Assembly: GCF_018294505.1 (NCBI RefSeq)
Contig: NC_057802.1
Span: 550,041,834 to 550,105,833 of the forward strand
Source: Triticum aestivum
Taxonomy: Eukaryota; Streptophyta; Magnoliopsida; Poales; Poaceae
Reading direction: 5' to 3'
Length of the DNA stretch: 64,000 bases
The stretch's first letter is position 1, and each line of letters opens with the position of its first letter. This document shows, one piece after another, positions 45,063-55,900 of the stretch. Under the pieces are notes generated by a model. The model was given only the letters and a program-made list of their open reading frames with translations. It made no database searches and was not told the DNA's origin. The position numbers and the translations under genes were made by a program.

Positions 45063-45496
45063 TGTCAAAACCGGCGGATCTCAGGTAGGGGGTCCCAAAC
45101 TGTGCGTCTAAGGCGGATGGTAACAGGAGGCGGGGGACACAATGTTTACCCAGGTTTGGGCCCTCTTGATGGAGGTAATACCCTACTTCCTGCTTGATTG
45201 ATCTACCATGAGATCGTAGAGGCTAAACCCTAGAAGCTAGCCTATGGTATGATTGTTGTTTTCCTACGGACTAAACCCTCCGGTTTATATAGACACCGGA
45301 GGGGGCTAGGGTTACACAGAGTCGGCTACAAGGGAGGAGATCTTCATATCCGTATTGCCAAGCTTGCCTTCCACACCAAGGAGAGTCCCATCCGGACACG
45401 GGTCGAAGTCTTGAGTCTTGTATCTTCATAGTCCAACAGTCCGGCTGAAGTATATAGTCCGGCTGTCCGAGGACCCCCTAGTCCAGGACTCCCACA
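45063..45496 (-). repeat. Fatima-like 5' LTR
   Basis: 434 bp with TG...CA ends; minus-strand TATA at 45284-45292. It lacks a stretch of 25 bases that is present near 36565-36590 in the other LTR. Confidence 0.9.
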
Positions 45497-45979
45497 GCTG
45501 CGCCCAATCGGCTTGGTGGGGTCCCGCGAGAACCCCGTCGACGTGGTTCCCTTCCTTGCCGCCGGTGCCGAGCTCACCCCAGGTGAGGGTGCAGGAGGGC
45601 GAGCTCCGACGGAGGCCGGTGGCTCGAGTGTTGAGGAGCACATGCTGAGTGGTGATCCTGGGGCGTCGTCCTCAGGAGCTTGGGACTCCTCTCCTGAGGC
45701 GTCGGTCACTGAGGAGACTCGGCATGCGGCTCCCGAGGCCAAGGCTCCAGGAGCCTCGGGAGGTTGTGGCGAGGCGGCGCCCGACTATTCACCGCAGTCG
45801 AGCATCCCTGAAGTAGGCCCTCTGAGCTCCTCCTCGGCCTTGCCACGCGCAGGCCGCCATGTCCAGTGCTTCGGTCGGCTCTGTGTGGACTTCGAGGAGC
45901 TCCGCAAGAGGAAAGGATCCTCGAGCGGAAACAACATCTTTGGGCCACTAAAGCATAGGAGGTACATCACCGTCGACGT

Positions 45980-46042
45980 GTAAGTACCATACTATTATGG
46001 TTCCTTGCGTGCTGTCTTCTTCTCCTGACGCCAGTTCTTCAG
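45980..46042 (+). other. Intron in the Gypsy B extra ORF
   Basis: The 5' site is GTAAGTACC and the 3' site TTCTTCAG. Removing it joins GTC-GAC-GT to G-GCT-CCT without a stop. Confidence 0.7.
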
Positions 46043-47701
46043 GGCTCCTTCCGTCGAGGCAGCTGCGCCTTCTAAGAAACGGCCTCCTCCTTCCTCGACT
46101 CCCCCGTCGGCCTTGAGCGCTCTGAGTCCGCTTGCTGCCCCTGGAGCAGGGTTGGTTGAAGGAGCACTCTTGCCCTCATGGCGTGCTGGACCCGCGGCTT
46201 TGTCGCCCCTTCCCCATGGTCTGGCGTGGAGTTTGGCGGGCATGCCCAAGACCCCTCCTTTGGTCATGGATAGTAGTTGGTTGGCTTTGATCGTTGGTTC
46301 CTCTTCAAGCAGCAAGCCCCGATTGGCTTGGGCTCCTCGCGAGGACTGGTTGATGTCAGGTGCAGCGACAGCCCCCAGCCCCCTGCCGAGAGGTGGTGCG
46401 CCGCTTGATACCCGACCCGCAGCCCCCGAGGCGATGGACGAGGTGGGCCGTGTGCTCGAGTTTGAGCACGGGCGGAGCATCGTTCGTCACGAGCTTTTCC
46501 AGGAGGCGATGGGTGGGATGAGCCGGCTTGGTGAAGAACTCGCAGGTGTCGACTCGCGCCTTGAGGCTAAAGGTCTCCGGTTGGCGGAGGAATGGTGCAA
46601 GCTGAGGGTGGCTATCAACCTCGGCCGCTACCAGCGTGATCTTGACAATGCGAAGGTTGAGACGTCCCTCAAGGTTTCCCGCGAGGCTTGCTCCCGAGCC
46701 TTGGAGGAGGCTCATGAGGCCGACCGCCGTCGCGAGGCCGCGGAGAAGCGCGCGTGGGAGCTCCACGCCTGGAGCGCGTCCCTAGAGCAGCAGGTGGAGG
46801 CGCGCAGAGCCGCCCTTGCGTCGCTGAGGGGGACGCCTGCCGAGGAGGAAGAGGCCCGGAAGCGCGAGGAGGTGTTGGCGCTAGAGGCCGTGGAGCGCAG
46901 CCTCGAGCTTGAGCAATTGGAGACGAAGGAGCGTCAAGTTACCCAAGGAGAAGATGCCGTCGGGGTTCGCGTGGCCAGGGTCCAGGAGGAGGTGGACCGC
47001 CGGGTGGGTGCGGGCAGGGCTGCTGCCCTCAGGCCAGGTTGGACGAGGCTGAGAGGCGTGCGGAGGCCACGGCTTCCGCCCTGGTCACGGCGCAGGCGGA
47101 CTTGGCCTCCGCCCGCGCCGAGCTGCATTCTCTTCGGGAGCGGGTCGATGACGCCGAGGCCGTCGCACGGCACAACAGGGAGGAAGTGTTTCAACGTCGG
47201 ACGCTGGAGCGCGAGCATGCTCCTATGCTTCAGGATCTCCGGAACAGGGCCAATACCGCTCTGGGCTATATCTGCGACGAGAATGCTTCTGCCCCCCACT
47301 CGAATGACTATGCCAGCCACCTGACCTTCTTCACCGACGTGGTGACACGCCTGGAAACCCGGTCTGACAGGGCTCGCCGGCTCGTGGAGGAGAGAAGTCG
47401 GGGCCTGCTCGGGCGCGCGTTCTCCCGTGTCTTCAGCCACCTCAGGAACACCTTCCCCGACTTCGACTTCGACGCCGCCCTTGCCCCCGTACCGCAGGCC
47501 ATCCGGGGCGATCTGGCGCGGTGGGTGGAGGACAACGTGGACACGCTGGTCAGAGCCTTTGCCTCTGACGACGACGCGGTGGTGGTCGCCGCAGACGAAG
47601 GCGATGGAGGCGTCGCCGAAGGCCGCGATGGTGCCGGCGAAGACGACGTCGACGCGAGTGACGCGTCGGAGGGCGATGTAGTGAGTGACATATCTGGTTG
47701 A

Positions 47702-48412
47702 TCCCATGTTCCCCTGTCATTTTATCCTGTACACAAAAACTCGGGCGTGGCCCTTGGAAAACATGTAAGAGCATTTTTAGAGGGGGAGCCCCTCATGTAA
47801 GGAGGTTGCAGCCTTTACTTTCCTATGCGGTATTGAATTTGTGCCCTTGTGGACTCATGAGTCCAGGGGCGAGTTCCCTGTCGTGGTTTACCTTAGTCAG
47901 TGCCAGCCTCGAGCTGGGTCACGAGGCTACGAGTTTCTGAGAATCCTGCGGAGCTTTTCGACCTGTCAGAAGGGGCCCCGCAAGAGGCAAGCGCCAGTTG
48001 CAGCGTCAGCGCGCGCTCGGCACGCGTGTGCTTCGCGCAGTACCGCTCGCGAGGGGCTCATGAGGGGATGGCGAAGGACATGAGTCCCAGACAAAACGAA
48101 ATCCAGAAAGCAAGAAACTTCTCGAACGAGAAGAGGCACCCCTCGCGCATATCGACAAAAACTCGGGTTCAACTTAAATCCAGATCCAGAAAGCAAAGCT
48201 ACAGAAAGAGAGATCCAAAGCAAATGACCGCGTCCGGCACCTAGTCCAGCCTTCTAGTCTTCAAGTCTTCTCACCAGTGCGGAGCTAAGTGCTGCCCCTA
48301 GGCGTGGGAGGGAGCCCCAGGGCCTGAGGCCGGCACCCCTGAGACTCCGGGGCGTGTACAGCCCCAACTCATTATTACGTGAGAGTGTCACGGGCGGCGA
48401 GCTTCACAGGCA
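47702..48412. other. Gypsy B spacer
   Basis: This covers the 3' end of the extra ORF transcript and the non-coding region behind gag. No gene is seen. Confidence 0.5.
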
Positions 48413-49600
48413 CTAGGCCTTCTTCACAGGTACCGGCCTTGCCTCATATCGCCAGATGAGGGCCCCGCCTTGCGCCACCCTCAACCACCTTTGAGCCGAC
48501 CGACTACCGGGACGACATAAAGGGGGAAAAGGGGACGCCAGCAGTGCCCTCGATGACCACGGGTCCTCTGCCGGGGGAAGGCTCGCTGGAACCTCCCCGG
48601 CAGAGGGCCTACCTCCGGGTGTCCCCTGGCATCGCGCATCGTGGGGAGGGGCCTGGCTCTCGACCCCTCTCCTGCAGCCCCCAACGCGATCCCCCTGCTG
48701 GCAGGGAGGCTGCCGAGCTGGGGCCGCCAGACGTTGTGGTGATCTGTTCCTCCTGCGACTCATGGTTAGCGTAAGCTTGCGAGGGATTAGGGGTACCCTG
48801 TAGTTGTCGTTGCACATGCGGTCGTGGTGGTTCCCTGACGGCTCCTGGGAGGCCTCAACTCCCAGCGCCTCTTCTTCCCAACCTTCTCCGATGGACGAGC
48901 CAGGATTGTCCTCCTGTGCGTAATCCTGGTCCATCATGCGAGGCACGTAGGCTTCCGGGGCCGTCACCCCGAACACCTCACCGTAGTGCCCCACACTCCA
49001 TGTTGCCCGGCCCAGCGTGGCGTCCTGAGGATGATAGAGTGGCATCCCACTTGGGCCATGGGAGGCGATGCTTGTGCTCTCGGTTGCCGCGGGCGGCATG
49101 GGGGCGGCAGAGCCCCTAGCAGCGCCGGCCGTGCTAGTGTTGACGAAGCCCCCTGGCACACCTGATGGCGCGTGGTTGCAGCGGGGCCCGCCGTGAGACC
49201 CTGTAGTGGCCTCTGGAGGAAGCTGATCACAGAAGGGCGGTGCTCCCGACGCTGCTGCATCCAGCAGCTCGGCAACGCGTTCCAGCAGTGCATCCTGGCC
49301 GCTCTCCATCAGCTGGCACTGCAGCAGCTCTCGCGCCACTGTGAGCGCTGCTCGCATGTTTGCCTGCTCCCGCCTTGAATGCGGCGCAGTCGCTGCGGCG
49401 TGGCTTGCCGCCCTTGCAGTGGCTCGCACTTGCCGCGGGGTGAGCGTGGACGATGCTTGGTCGCGCCGCCGGTGCCCCGCAGCGTTGGACGGCGCTCGCG
49501 CCGCCTGAAGCACAGGGTCGATGGCTTCGTGGGCAGGTGGCGTCGCCCGGGCCAGCCAGGCTGCCCAGCGGTCGGACTCAGCCCTTGGGTCGCCGGACAT
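48413..49600 (-). CDS. Gypsy B gag-like ORF (N-terminal gag only)
   Basis: The open frame of 395 codons on the minus strand begins 73 bases inside the 5' LTR. The start MSGDPRAESDRWAAWLARA is followed by an Ala/Arg-rich helical part (VARELLQCQLMESGQDALLERVAELL) and a low-complexity Pro/Ser/Gly tail. I do not see a Retrotrans_gag core, zinc knuckle or protease. Position next to the primer site and similarity in style to Tat gag N-termini support the call. It could produce a truncated gag or have no product. Confidence 0.55.
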   Translation of the reverse strand: MSGDPRAESDRWAAWLARATPPAHEAIDPVLQAARAPSNAAGHRRRDQASSTLTPRQVRATARAASHAAATAPHSRREQANMRAALTVARELLQCQLMESGQDALLERVAELLDAAASGAPPFCDQLPPEATTGSHGGPRCNHAPSGVPGGFVNTSTAGAARGSAAPMPPAATESTSIASHGPSGMPLYHPQDATLGRATWSVGHYGEVFGVTAPEAYVPRMMDQDYAQEDNPGSSIGEGWEEEALGVEASQEPSGNHHDRMCNDNYRVPLIPRKLTLTMSRRRNRSPQRLAAPARQPPCQQGDRVGGCRRGVESQAPPHDARCQGTPGGRPSAGEVPASLPPAEDPWSSRALLASPFPPLCRPGSRSAQRWLRVAQGGALIWRYEARPVPVKKA

Positions 49601-49654
49601 CGTGGCCGCGGAGCGTCGGCAAGTCGATTGGCGGAGGAGAAGCTCCGGCGCACG

Positions 49655-49672
49655 CCTACCTGGCGCGCCAAA
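49655..49672 (-). promoter_or_regulatory. Gypsy B primer-binding site
   Basis: The minus strand directly after the LTR reads TTTGGCGCGCCAGGTAGG. It matches the site of Gypsy A except for two bases. Confidence 0.6.
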
Positions 49673-50557
49673 TGTCGGATGTGGGGTTCCGGCAAAACCC
49701 TTAAGGTTCGAACTCTGGGGTGCGCGCGAAGTCTTTCCCTCCTACCGATCCATGCCCTAGCTCACTAAGATCTCGTGGACGAACTCGACGAACTCGCAAC
49801 ACAGAAAGACACGAGATTTATACTGGTTCGGGCCACCGTTGTGGTGTAATATCCTACTCCAGTGTGGTGCTGGTGGATTGCCTCTTGGGCTGATGATGAA
49901 CAGTACAAGGGGAAGAATAGCCTCCTGAGGTTGAGGTGTTCTTGTGCTCGGTGAACTGGCGGATGAGAACTCTATCTCCTCTACTGTGGTGGCTAGCTCT
50001 ACTTATATAGGCCCTGGTCCTCTCCCCAAATATTGAGCGGGAAGGGAGCCAACAACGGCAGGCGAATTTGAAGGGGGACAGCTAGTACGAGCTATCCTAA
50101 CAAAAGTGGTCTTCGCCTGCGAAAGGCTCTGGTGGTGACGCCGTCTTGGGCTCCACGATGACCTCCGTCCTGCCGTCCTTCTGGTCTTGGTCTCGTTGCA
50201 CTGATATGGCAACCTTTGCCTGATGCCTCGGTACTCCTCGCCTGCGCTTGCCTCCTTAGCACCAAAGAGGAAACAAGGACGCTGCGCGCGCTGGCGCCCG
50301 CCTGGTGCCGATCGTCATGGCTCACGTCACGAGAGCCTCGTGAGGTTTGCCCCGCCTTGATATCTCCGCTCCTCGTGAGTCTGCCTGGCTAGGCCACTCC
50401 TGAGGAGGTCTTGCGTCATCCGCCTCACGAGGCTTGGCCTCTCGCGAGGGTCTTGGGTGCCTTGTTGATGAAGATGGGCCGTACGGCATGCTGACTTAGC
50501 CACGCTGTGGGCCGCAGTCAGGCAAGTCTGGGGACCCCCGTTCCCAGAACGCCGACA
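49673..50557 (-). repeat. Gypsy B 5' LTR
   Basis: 885 bp, the pair of 34320-35203. Minus-strand TATA near 50003-50010. Nearly all differences from the partner are transitions. Confidence 0.9.
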
Positions 50558-50562
50558 AGTCC

Positions 50563-51570
50563 TCATGAAGAAAGGCTTCAAACCTGGTTCACTTGACCCT
50601 ACTCTTTTCACTAAATCTTATGATGGTGAATTGTTTGTGTGCCAAATATATGTTGATGATATTATCTTTGGCTGTACTGACGAACGTTATAGTGATGAAT
50701 TTGCCTATATGATGAGTGAAGAATATCAAATGTCTATGATGGGAGAATTGAAATTCTTCTTAGGTCGTCAAATTCGTCAACAACGCAATGGCATATCCAT
50801 ATCTCAGGAGAAATACCTCAAGGATATACTGAGGAAATTCGGCATGCAAGATTGCAAAGGCGTCAAAATTCCTATGCCCACAAATGGCCATCTGTGCACT
50901 GATGAAAATGGTATTGACTTCGATCAAAAGGTATACCGCTCCATGATTGGTTCTTTATTGTACTGATGTGCATCTAGGCCAGATATTATGCATAGTGTTT
51001 GCATGTGTGCCCGATTTCAAGCTACACCGAAGGAATCACACCATAAGGCTGTGAAGCATATTCTTCGATATCTAGCTCACACACCAACACTTGGATTATG
51101 TTACCCCAAGGGCTCGGCTTTTGATCTCATTGGATATTTTGACTCTGACTATGCTGGTGATCGTGTGGACCGCAAGTCAACATCTGGTACATGTCATTTC
51201 CTCGGATGATCTTTGGTCTGTTGGTCCTCAAAGAAACAGAACTGCGTATCACTGTCTACTGCTGAAGCTGAGTACATTGCTGCTGGTTCTTGTTGTGCTC
51301 AATTGCTGTGGATGAAGCAAACTCTCAAGGACTATGACGTCAACGTGAAGAATGTGCCTCTCCTCTGTGACAATGAGAGTGCCATCAAGACTGCTCACAA
51401 CCCAGTTCAGCACTCGAAGACAAAGCACATTCAGATTCGTTGTCACTTGCTTCGTGATCATGTGTTGAAGGGCGACATTTCTATTGAGCATGTGAAGACT
51501 GAAGGATAGCTAGCCGATATCTTCACAAAGCCCTTGGATGAGAAGAGATTTAGCAAGTTGCGGTGTGAGC
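50563..51570 (+). pseudogene. Maximus reverse transcriptase part 2 and RNase H
   Basis: The frame 50565-50966 resumes RVT_2 with MKKGFKPGSLDPTLF and the catalytic CQIYVDDIIFG (YVDD intact), ending in a stop after SMIGSLLY. RNase H follows in pieces: GYFDSDYAGDRVDRKSTSG (first Asp residues), SLSTAEAEYIAAG (Glu), LLCDNESAI (Asp) and HIQIRCHLLRDHV (His). Stops at CHFLG-stop-SLVCW and EG-stop-LADIFTK fit a Trp and a Gln codon changed by one transition. The catalytic residues are kept but the frame is not. Confidence 0.85.
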
Positions 51571-51895
51571 TAAATATCTTAGAATCTTCGAATGTTCTTT
51601 GAAGAGGACACTCATCCTAACACTTATGCATAAATTGATGACTTAGATGTGCAACACATGAAGAAAAGTTTTTCTTCAATCAATGAAGAATAACACTCTA
51701 AATGTGAAGAAATTAACGAATAATTTGATTCTCAGAACCCTACGACAATTGTACTCAGTGTCTGAAATCATCATTCTTATACGGTGGGTCACGCCACCAC
51801 CAAAGTTGAAAATCTTCAATTTGAGTTTTTCCTCAGTTGTTCATTTTCTTCAACTTTGCATTGTCTTCACTGGCTCCATCGTTTTTCTTCATTGG

Positions 51896-51946
<51 letters not shown>

Positions 51947-52320
51947 TTTATGTCCTCTATAGCATTCACTTATTGCTATTTCTTCAAGTTGCCATTTCTG
52001 CTAAGTGAATGTGATCGGACCCTTCCCCCTCTATGCTATACTCAACCTAATCTATTCACAAATTCTTCATGTGCGTTCTATTTGAGACTCATTCAAAATC
52101 TTCACTGTGTCCTTGTCAGCTGAAGAATTTGCGAACGCAACGTTAAAACTTATCTTATCCAAAAAAAGTCGGTTTTGCCGCTCAAACCGTTCCGCATCCC
52201 ACGAAAACACTTATCTATTCACCCACGATCTCCAGTTCTCAGTACATGGGTGACACATGTCAGCGAATGAGAAGGGTCAGGGGCACGTTCGTCCAATTTC
52301 TTCGGTGAACAGTTTTTCAC
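51571..52320. other. Maximus region between pol and the internal promoter
   Basis: Non-coding apart from leftovers, with a pure TA tract at 51897-51943. Enriched in GAAGAA and TCTTCA words. Confidence 0.6.
51897..51943. repeat. (TA)n microsatellite
   Basis: Some 23 TA units, uninterrupted. Confidence 0.95.
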
Positions 52321-52326
52321 CGTGGC

Positions 52327-52334
52327 TATAAATA
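52327..52334 (+). promoter_or_regulatory. Internal TATA box ahead of the Maximus 3' ORF
   Basis: TATAAATA in GGCTATAAATACCCCTCC is followed by a CT-rich leader with CAAACCCTAGCGTCGCC. This is typical of a grass polymerase II promoter and 5' UTR. The ORF begins about 600 bases on, after a possible 5' UTR intron ending in TTCACAG at 52928. Confidence 0.6.
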
Positions 52335-52934
52335 CCCCTCCCCTTCCTCACTTCTCTTTTACTCCGCTCGACCTCACTCCAGCTCGAGCTTCTCAAACCC
52401 TAGCGTCGCCGCTACTTCATCATCGTTGGTGAGGAAGAGCTTCACTGCCTTGACCTCATCGCCAATGTACTCGCGTCGGCCGCGGATTTCTTCACTCTGC
52501 CGCCACCGTAGCTGTCTTCCTCAGCCAAGTTAGGGCGTGGAAGATCTGCACTGACGAACTTCACATCTCCACTTCCCAGTTCGTCGTGTTCTTCGTCCAG
52601 GGCAATTAAAAGTTACTTTTACTACCCTCTTTGATTCAAATGATTTCTACAAAATCCTCAAAGGTGTTTTTTTTCTTCAAATCTTCAGACACTAAACACC
52701 TCACATGTCATCTGTTCTTGATTCATTTCTCTAAGCTATGTTTTTCTTCAAGATTCCTCAATTGTGTGGATTCTCAATCTGTACAACTCTGAAACCTAAG
52801 ACAAAGAACACTTAGTGAAATTCTTCAAGACTCATCTGGTCAAATTCCTCAAACTTGTTCTTTTTACAAAACCTTCTGAGAACGTATATGACCTCTCCAA
52901 ATTCCTTGCAACTATACTCTGTTCACAGGTACTC

Positions 52935-55900
52935 ATGTCAGCTGCTGAATCACTAGGTTCTCATCAACTTACCTCATTGGCAGCGTTCCTCGAAGAAAAG
53001 TTGCATACTTCTTCAGAGAATTCCATTGTTCATATTCCTCATCTGAAGAAAATGGCTGATGGAAAGAAGCCACAAAAAGGAGGAAAGAGGCCTCAAGTCA
53101 ATACTGCCTTTGAGATCCCTGATGACATATACAAGGACTATTGCACTCCTGATGAGGCCAAGTTTGCCAAAGAGGACAAAAATCAGCGCAAGGTGCGCAT
53201 ACAGAGGATAGAAAGGAGATGGGCAAGAGAGTGGAGGGAGTACAGGTATGTTACTCCCAAGTACATGAAGAAATTCCCTCTAAATCCTCCATGCCCAAGA
53301 CCTCCATTGGCACCTGGCCAAGAAGCAGATCCCACTAGCCTCAAGCGCGGTGAGGATTATCCTGATGAATGGGCCAAGCGTCAGGCCAAGTTGGCTAGAC
53401 AAGCAAGAGAAGCAGTGAGGAAATTCAACAAAGACTCTACTGCTGCTGCTGCCACTGCTGAGGCCTCTGCTAGCAAGCCGAAGAAAGCCATGGCAAAGAA
53501 GCCTGCGCATAAGCCAAGTGCTTCACCTTCAATGCCCTCAAGGCCAAGTTCCTCAACAATGCCCTCACGGCCAGATTCTTAAAAGCCCTCACGGCCAACT
53601 CCTCAAACTGCTCCTGCTCCTCCAAAGTCCTCAGCTCCTCCGTCAAAGTCCTCGGCTGCTCTGGCCAAATCCTCAGCATTAGTGCATCTCGCCACGTGCC
53701 AAAGGACTACTGGCATATCTATTGTCTCAGGAGCCTCTGCAAGTTCCTCAGCTGCTCCAAGTTCCTCAGCTGGCCCCTCTCTGCTGAAGAAAAAGACTAC
53801 TGCTGGACGAGGTCCTCGACCAAGTCCTCACAAGAAGCAGGTCGCCTTCCAAGTGCCCTCTAATGATGATGAGGTTGATGATGAAGAACTTGCTGAAATC
53901 ATCAGAGACAGACAAGTCAAGGCCGCTAGAGCCAAATGAAGCAATGTGCCACTACTTTTGGATCCGAAGCTGATCCTAGACTTCATCGACCTCTGGCACA
54001 AGGATCCCAACACACCTTTGCCGGAGATGAACCTCACTCCTGGTCAAAGTCATGTTTTGACTGCCTTCATTGAAGAAGAAAAATGGAAATTTGAGAAGGC
54101 CAGGCAGCTGAAGAAAGCTCAGTACAGGAAGGAGCGCTTCCTGAAGAAAAACGTTATCTCCATGACAACTGAAGAACTAGTGAAGATTCAAGCTGAAATC
54201 AAAGGCCTCAACAATGATTTCAATGCTTACTATGCTGATTGGCAAGGAGCCAAGGTTAGGTTTATAAACTGACTGAGAAATTCACTTCCAAGGTTGTAGC
54301 TCCATCGCAACCAAAAATTCTTCAAGCCAAAGCATCTGCTCAACCAACAGAAGAGCACGCCAGCACCGCTGATGAAAATCAGGCTGCTGAAGAAAATGCG
54401 AGTTCCAGGGCTGATGACTGCATTCCAGCCGCTGAAGAAATTGCCAGGGCGTCCACTAGTGGTGCGCCTGAAGAAAATGAAGAAGTCAGGGCAACTGCAT
54501 CAGTTGTGCCTGAAGAAATTCAACCAAATTCCTCTGCTCCTCCTGCGCCTACCCCAACTCCAATCCTTCCATCTACATCAGATGTGAAGAAGACCAAGGC
54601 TGCAGAGCGTGCAGCTGCGAAGAAAAGGAAGGCATCGACTTCATTAGATTCTTCAGCCCCGAAGAAGATGAAGCCATTGACTAGCTCATTTGACAACCCA
54701 ATTGATGTTGTTCATATCTCAACAATGCCATCAAAGAACCTTGTTCCTTTTGATGAAGATTATGTGATTCCAAGTGAATCCAATGAAGACATTCCCTCTG
54801 CTGCTTCCTCAGAGCAGATGGATGAAGAAATTGAAGCGGACGCAATCCCTTCAACTCCAATTGTCTCCTTGCTCGTGCCTCAGTTCACTGCTGAAGAGGC
54901 CGGCGTTGAGGAATTGGATGAACAAAATTATGACGTGGACATTGGGAGTACTACTCCATTGATGAATGATGACTTTTGGGATAGTCAGCATCCCAACTCT
55001 CCTCTGTTCACGCCATTGCAACAAATCCGTCAGTCCCCAGCACATACTGTTCCATTGGGCTCTAAAGAAACTCACCCCACTCCGTCGGTACATGAAGAAA
55101 TTCCAGCCACTAGTGCTGATGAAACTGCTACTGCTGAATCTTTGAAGACACAGACTGCCACTGAAGAGAAACCAGAAATTCCTCAGCCTGAAGAACATGA
55201 GATTGCGATTCTTGAGGTTGTGATGCAACTGACTGACACTCCTCAACCCAAGACAAAGGATCCATTCTCAAGGAAGCAAAAATTCAAGACTGATGATTTC
55301 TTCGGCGAGCACGTATTCTTCACTGATTACAGCCCCTATGACTCTGCTCGCATTAGGAAGAGGCGTTTCTGGACTGCCAGCCAGGCAAATTTCTATTCCT
55401 CAGTGTTGTTCAACAAAGACAAACTCTTCGATCATGAGCACATTCCTCACGTGGATATGGAATCTCTGTCGTGCTTCGTGCCAGTCCTCAGTGTTCTTCA
55501 CGACGCTGGACTGTTCAATTTCTGCACTGATATCTGTGATTGGAATGAAGAACTCATTCTTCAATTCTATGCAACGCTGCACATCACCGGAGACTCTGAA
55601 GATGTGAATTCATGGGTGCTGGACTGGATGACTGAAAACACTCACTACAAGGCACCAGCTACTGAATTGGTTCGTGCTTTGCCTCTCAGTCCTCCCCTTG
55701 AAGCTGCTCGTTGCATGTACCAAGAGCATGAGCTTACAGATCACTATATGCAAGTGCTGATGAAGCCATTGAAGCCAGGTCAGGCCCCAAGAACTAACTT
55801 CCTCATGAAGGAATTGCTATATGTGCCTCGGACTGTCTATCGCATTCTGACGAAGACATTGAGTCCTATCAAGGGCCACGACTCGAATGAAGAAGAAGTC

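Larger units (their letters stand above)
36423..45496 (-). mobile_element. Fatima-like Gypsy element (Tat type, lacks RT and integrase)
   Basis: LTRs lie at 36423-36885 and 45063-45496. The minus-strand LTR starts TGAGGGAGTCCTGG or TGTGGGAGTCCTGG and contains TATATAAACCGGAGGG, so transcription is leftward. Flanks are gtcgc and gctgc, a poor TSD match. Order in the element's direction: gag-protease frame (44850-41692), spacer, antisense spliced ORF (40494-37437 on the plus strand), 3' LTR. Nothing resembling RT, RNase H or integrase is present. The family name is from memory of LTR and gag. LTRs differ at about 19 sites in 434, plus a 25-base deletion in the right copy. Confidence 0.85.
35495..47701 (+). 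pseudogene. Gypsy B antisense extra ORF (Transposase_28-like plus coiled coil), split by a Fatima-like insertion
   Basis: The plus-strand gene starts at ATG 35495 (MAPKQADKGKKLL). It shifts frame near 35590-35610, then encodes about 270 residues with the PF04195-like pattern (WVGLIPPFSAFFNAVLEHYQIHMLHLDP). It is cut at 36422 by the Fatima-like element and resumes at 45497. A 63-base intron with GTAAGT and TTCTTCAG borders lies at 45980-46042 and keeps the frame. The rest (46043-47701) is a long Ala/Arg/Glu coiled coil, a frameshift near 47035, a conserved helical segment (FSHLRNTFPDFDFDAALAP) and an acidic tail. The role is unknown; such ORFs are known from Tat-lineage elements, often antisense. 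Confidence 0.75.
34320..50557 (-). mobile_element. Gypsy element 'B' (Tat type, non-autonomous) in the Maximus RT
   Basis: LTRs lie at 34320-35203 and 49673-50557. Flanking 5-mers are attcc (34315-34319) and agtcc (50558-50562), a TSD with one change; joining around it restores the Maximus frame order. A minus-strand TATA box and the primer site beside the right LTR show it is transcribed leftward. Contents in that direction are a gag-like ORF (49600-48413), a spacer, an antisense multi-exon ORF on the plus strand (35495-47701) and the 3' LTR. No protease, RT or integrase was found. The LTRs differ at about 37 of 884 sites (4.2%) by eye. Confidence 0.9.

Noticed and set aside
46934..47707. 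Minus-strand frame of 257 codons opposite the coiled coil
   Set aside because: Shadow of the GC-rich coiled-coil region on the plus strand.
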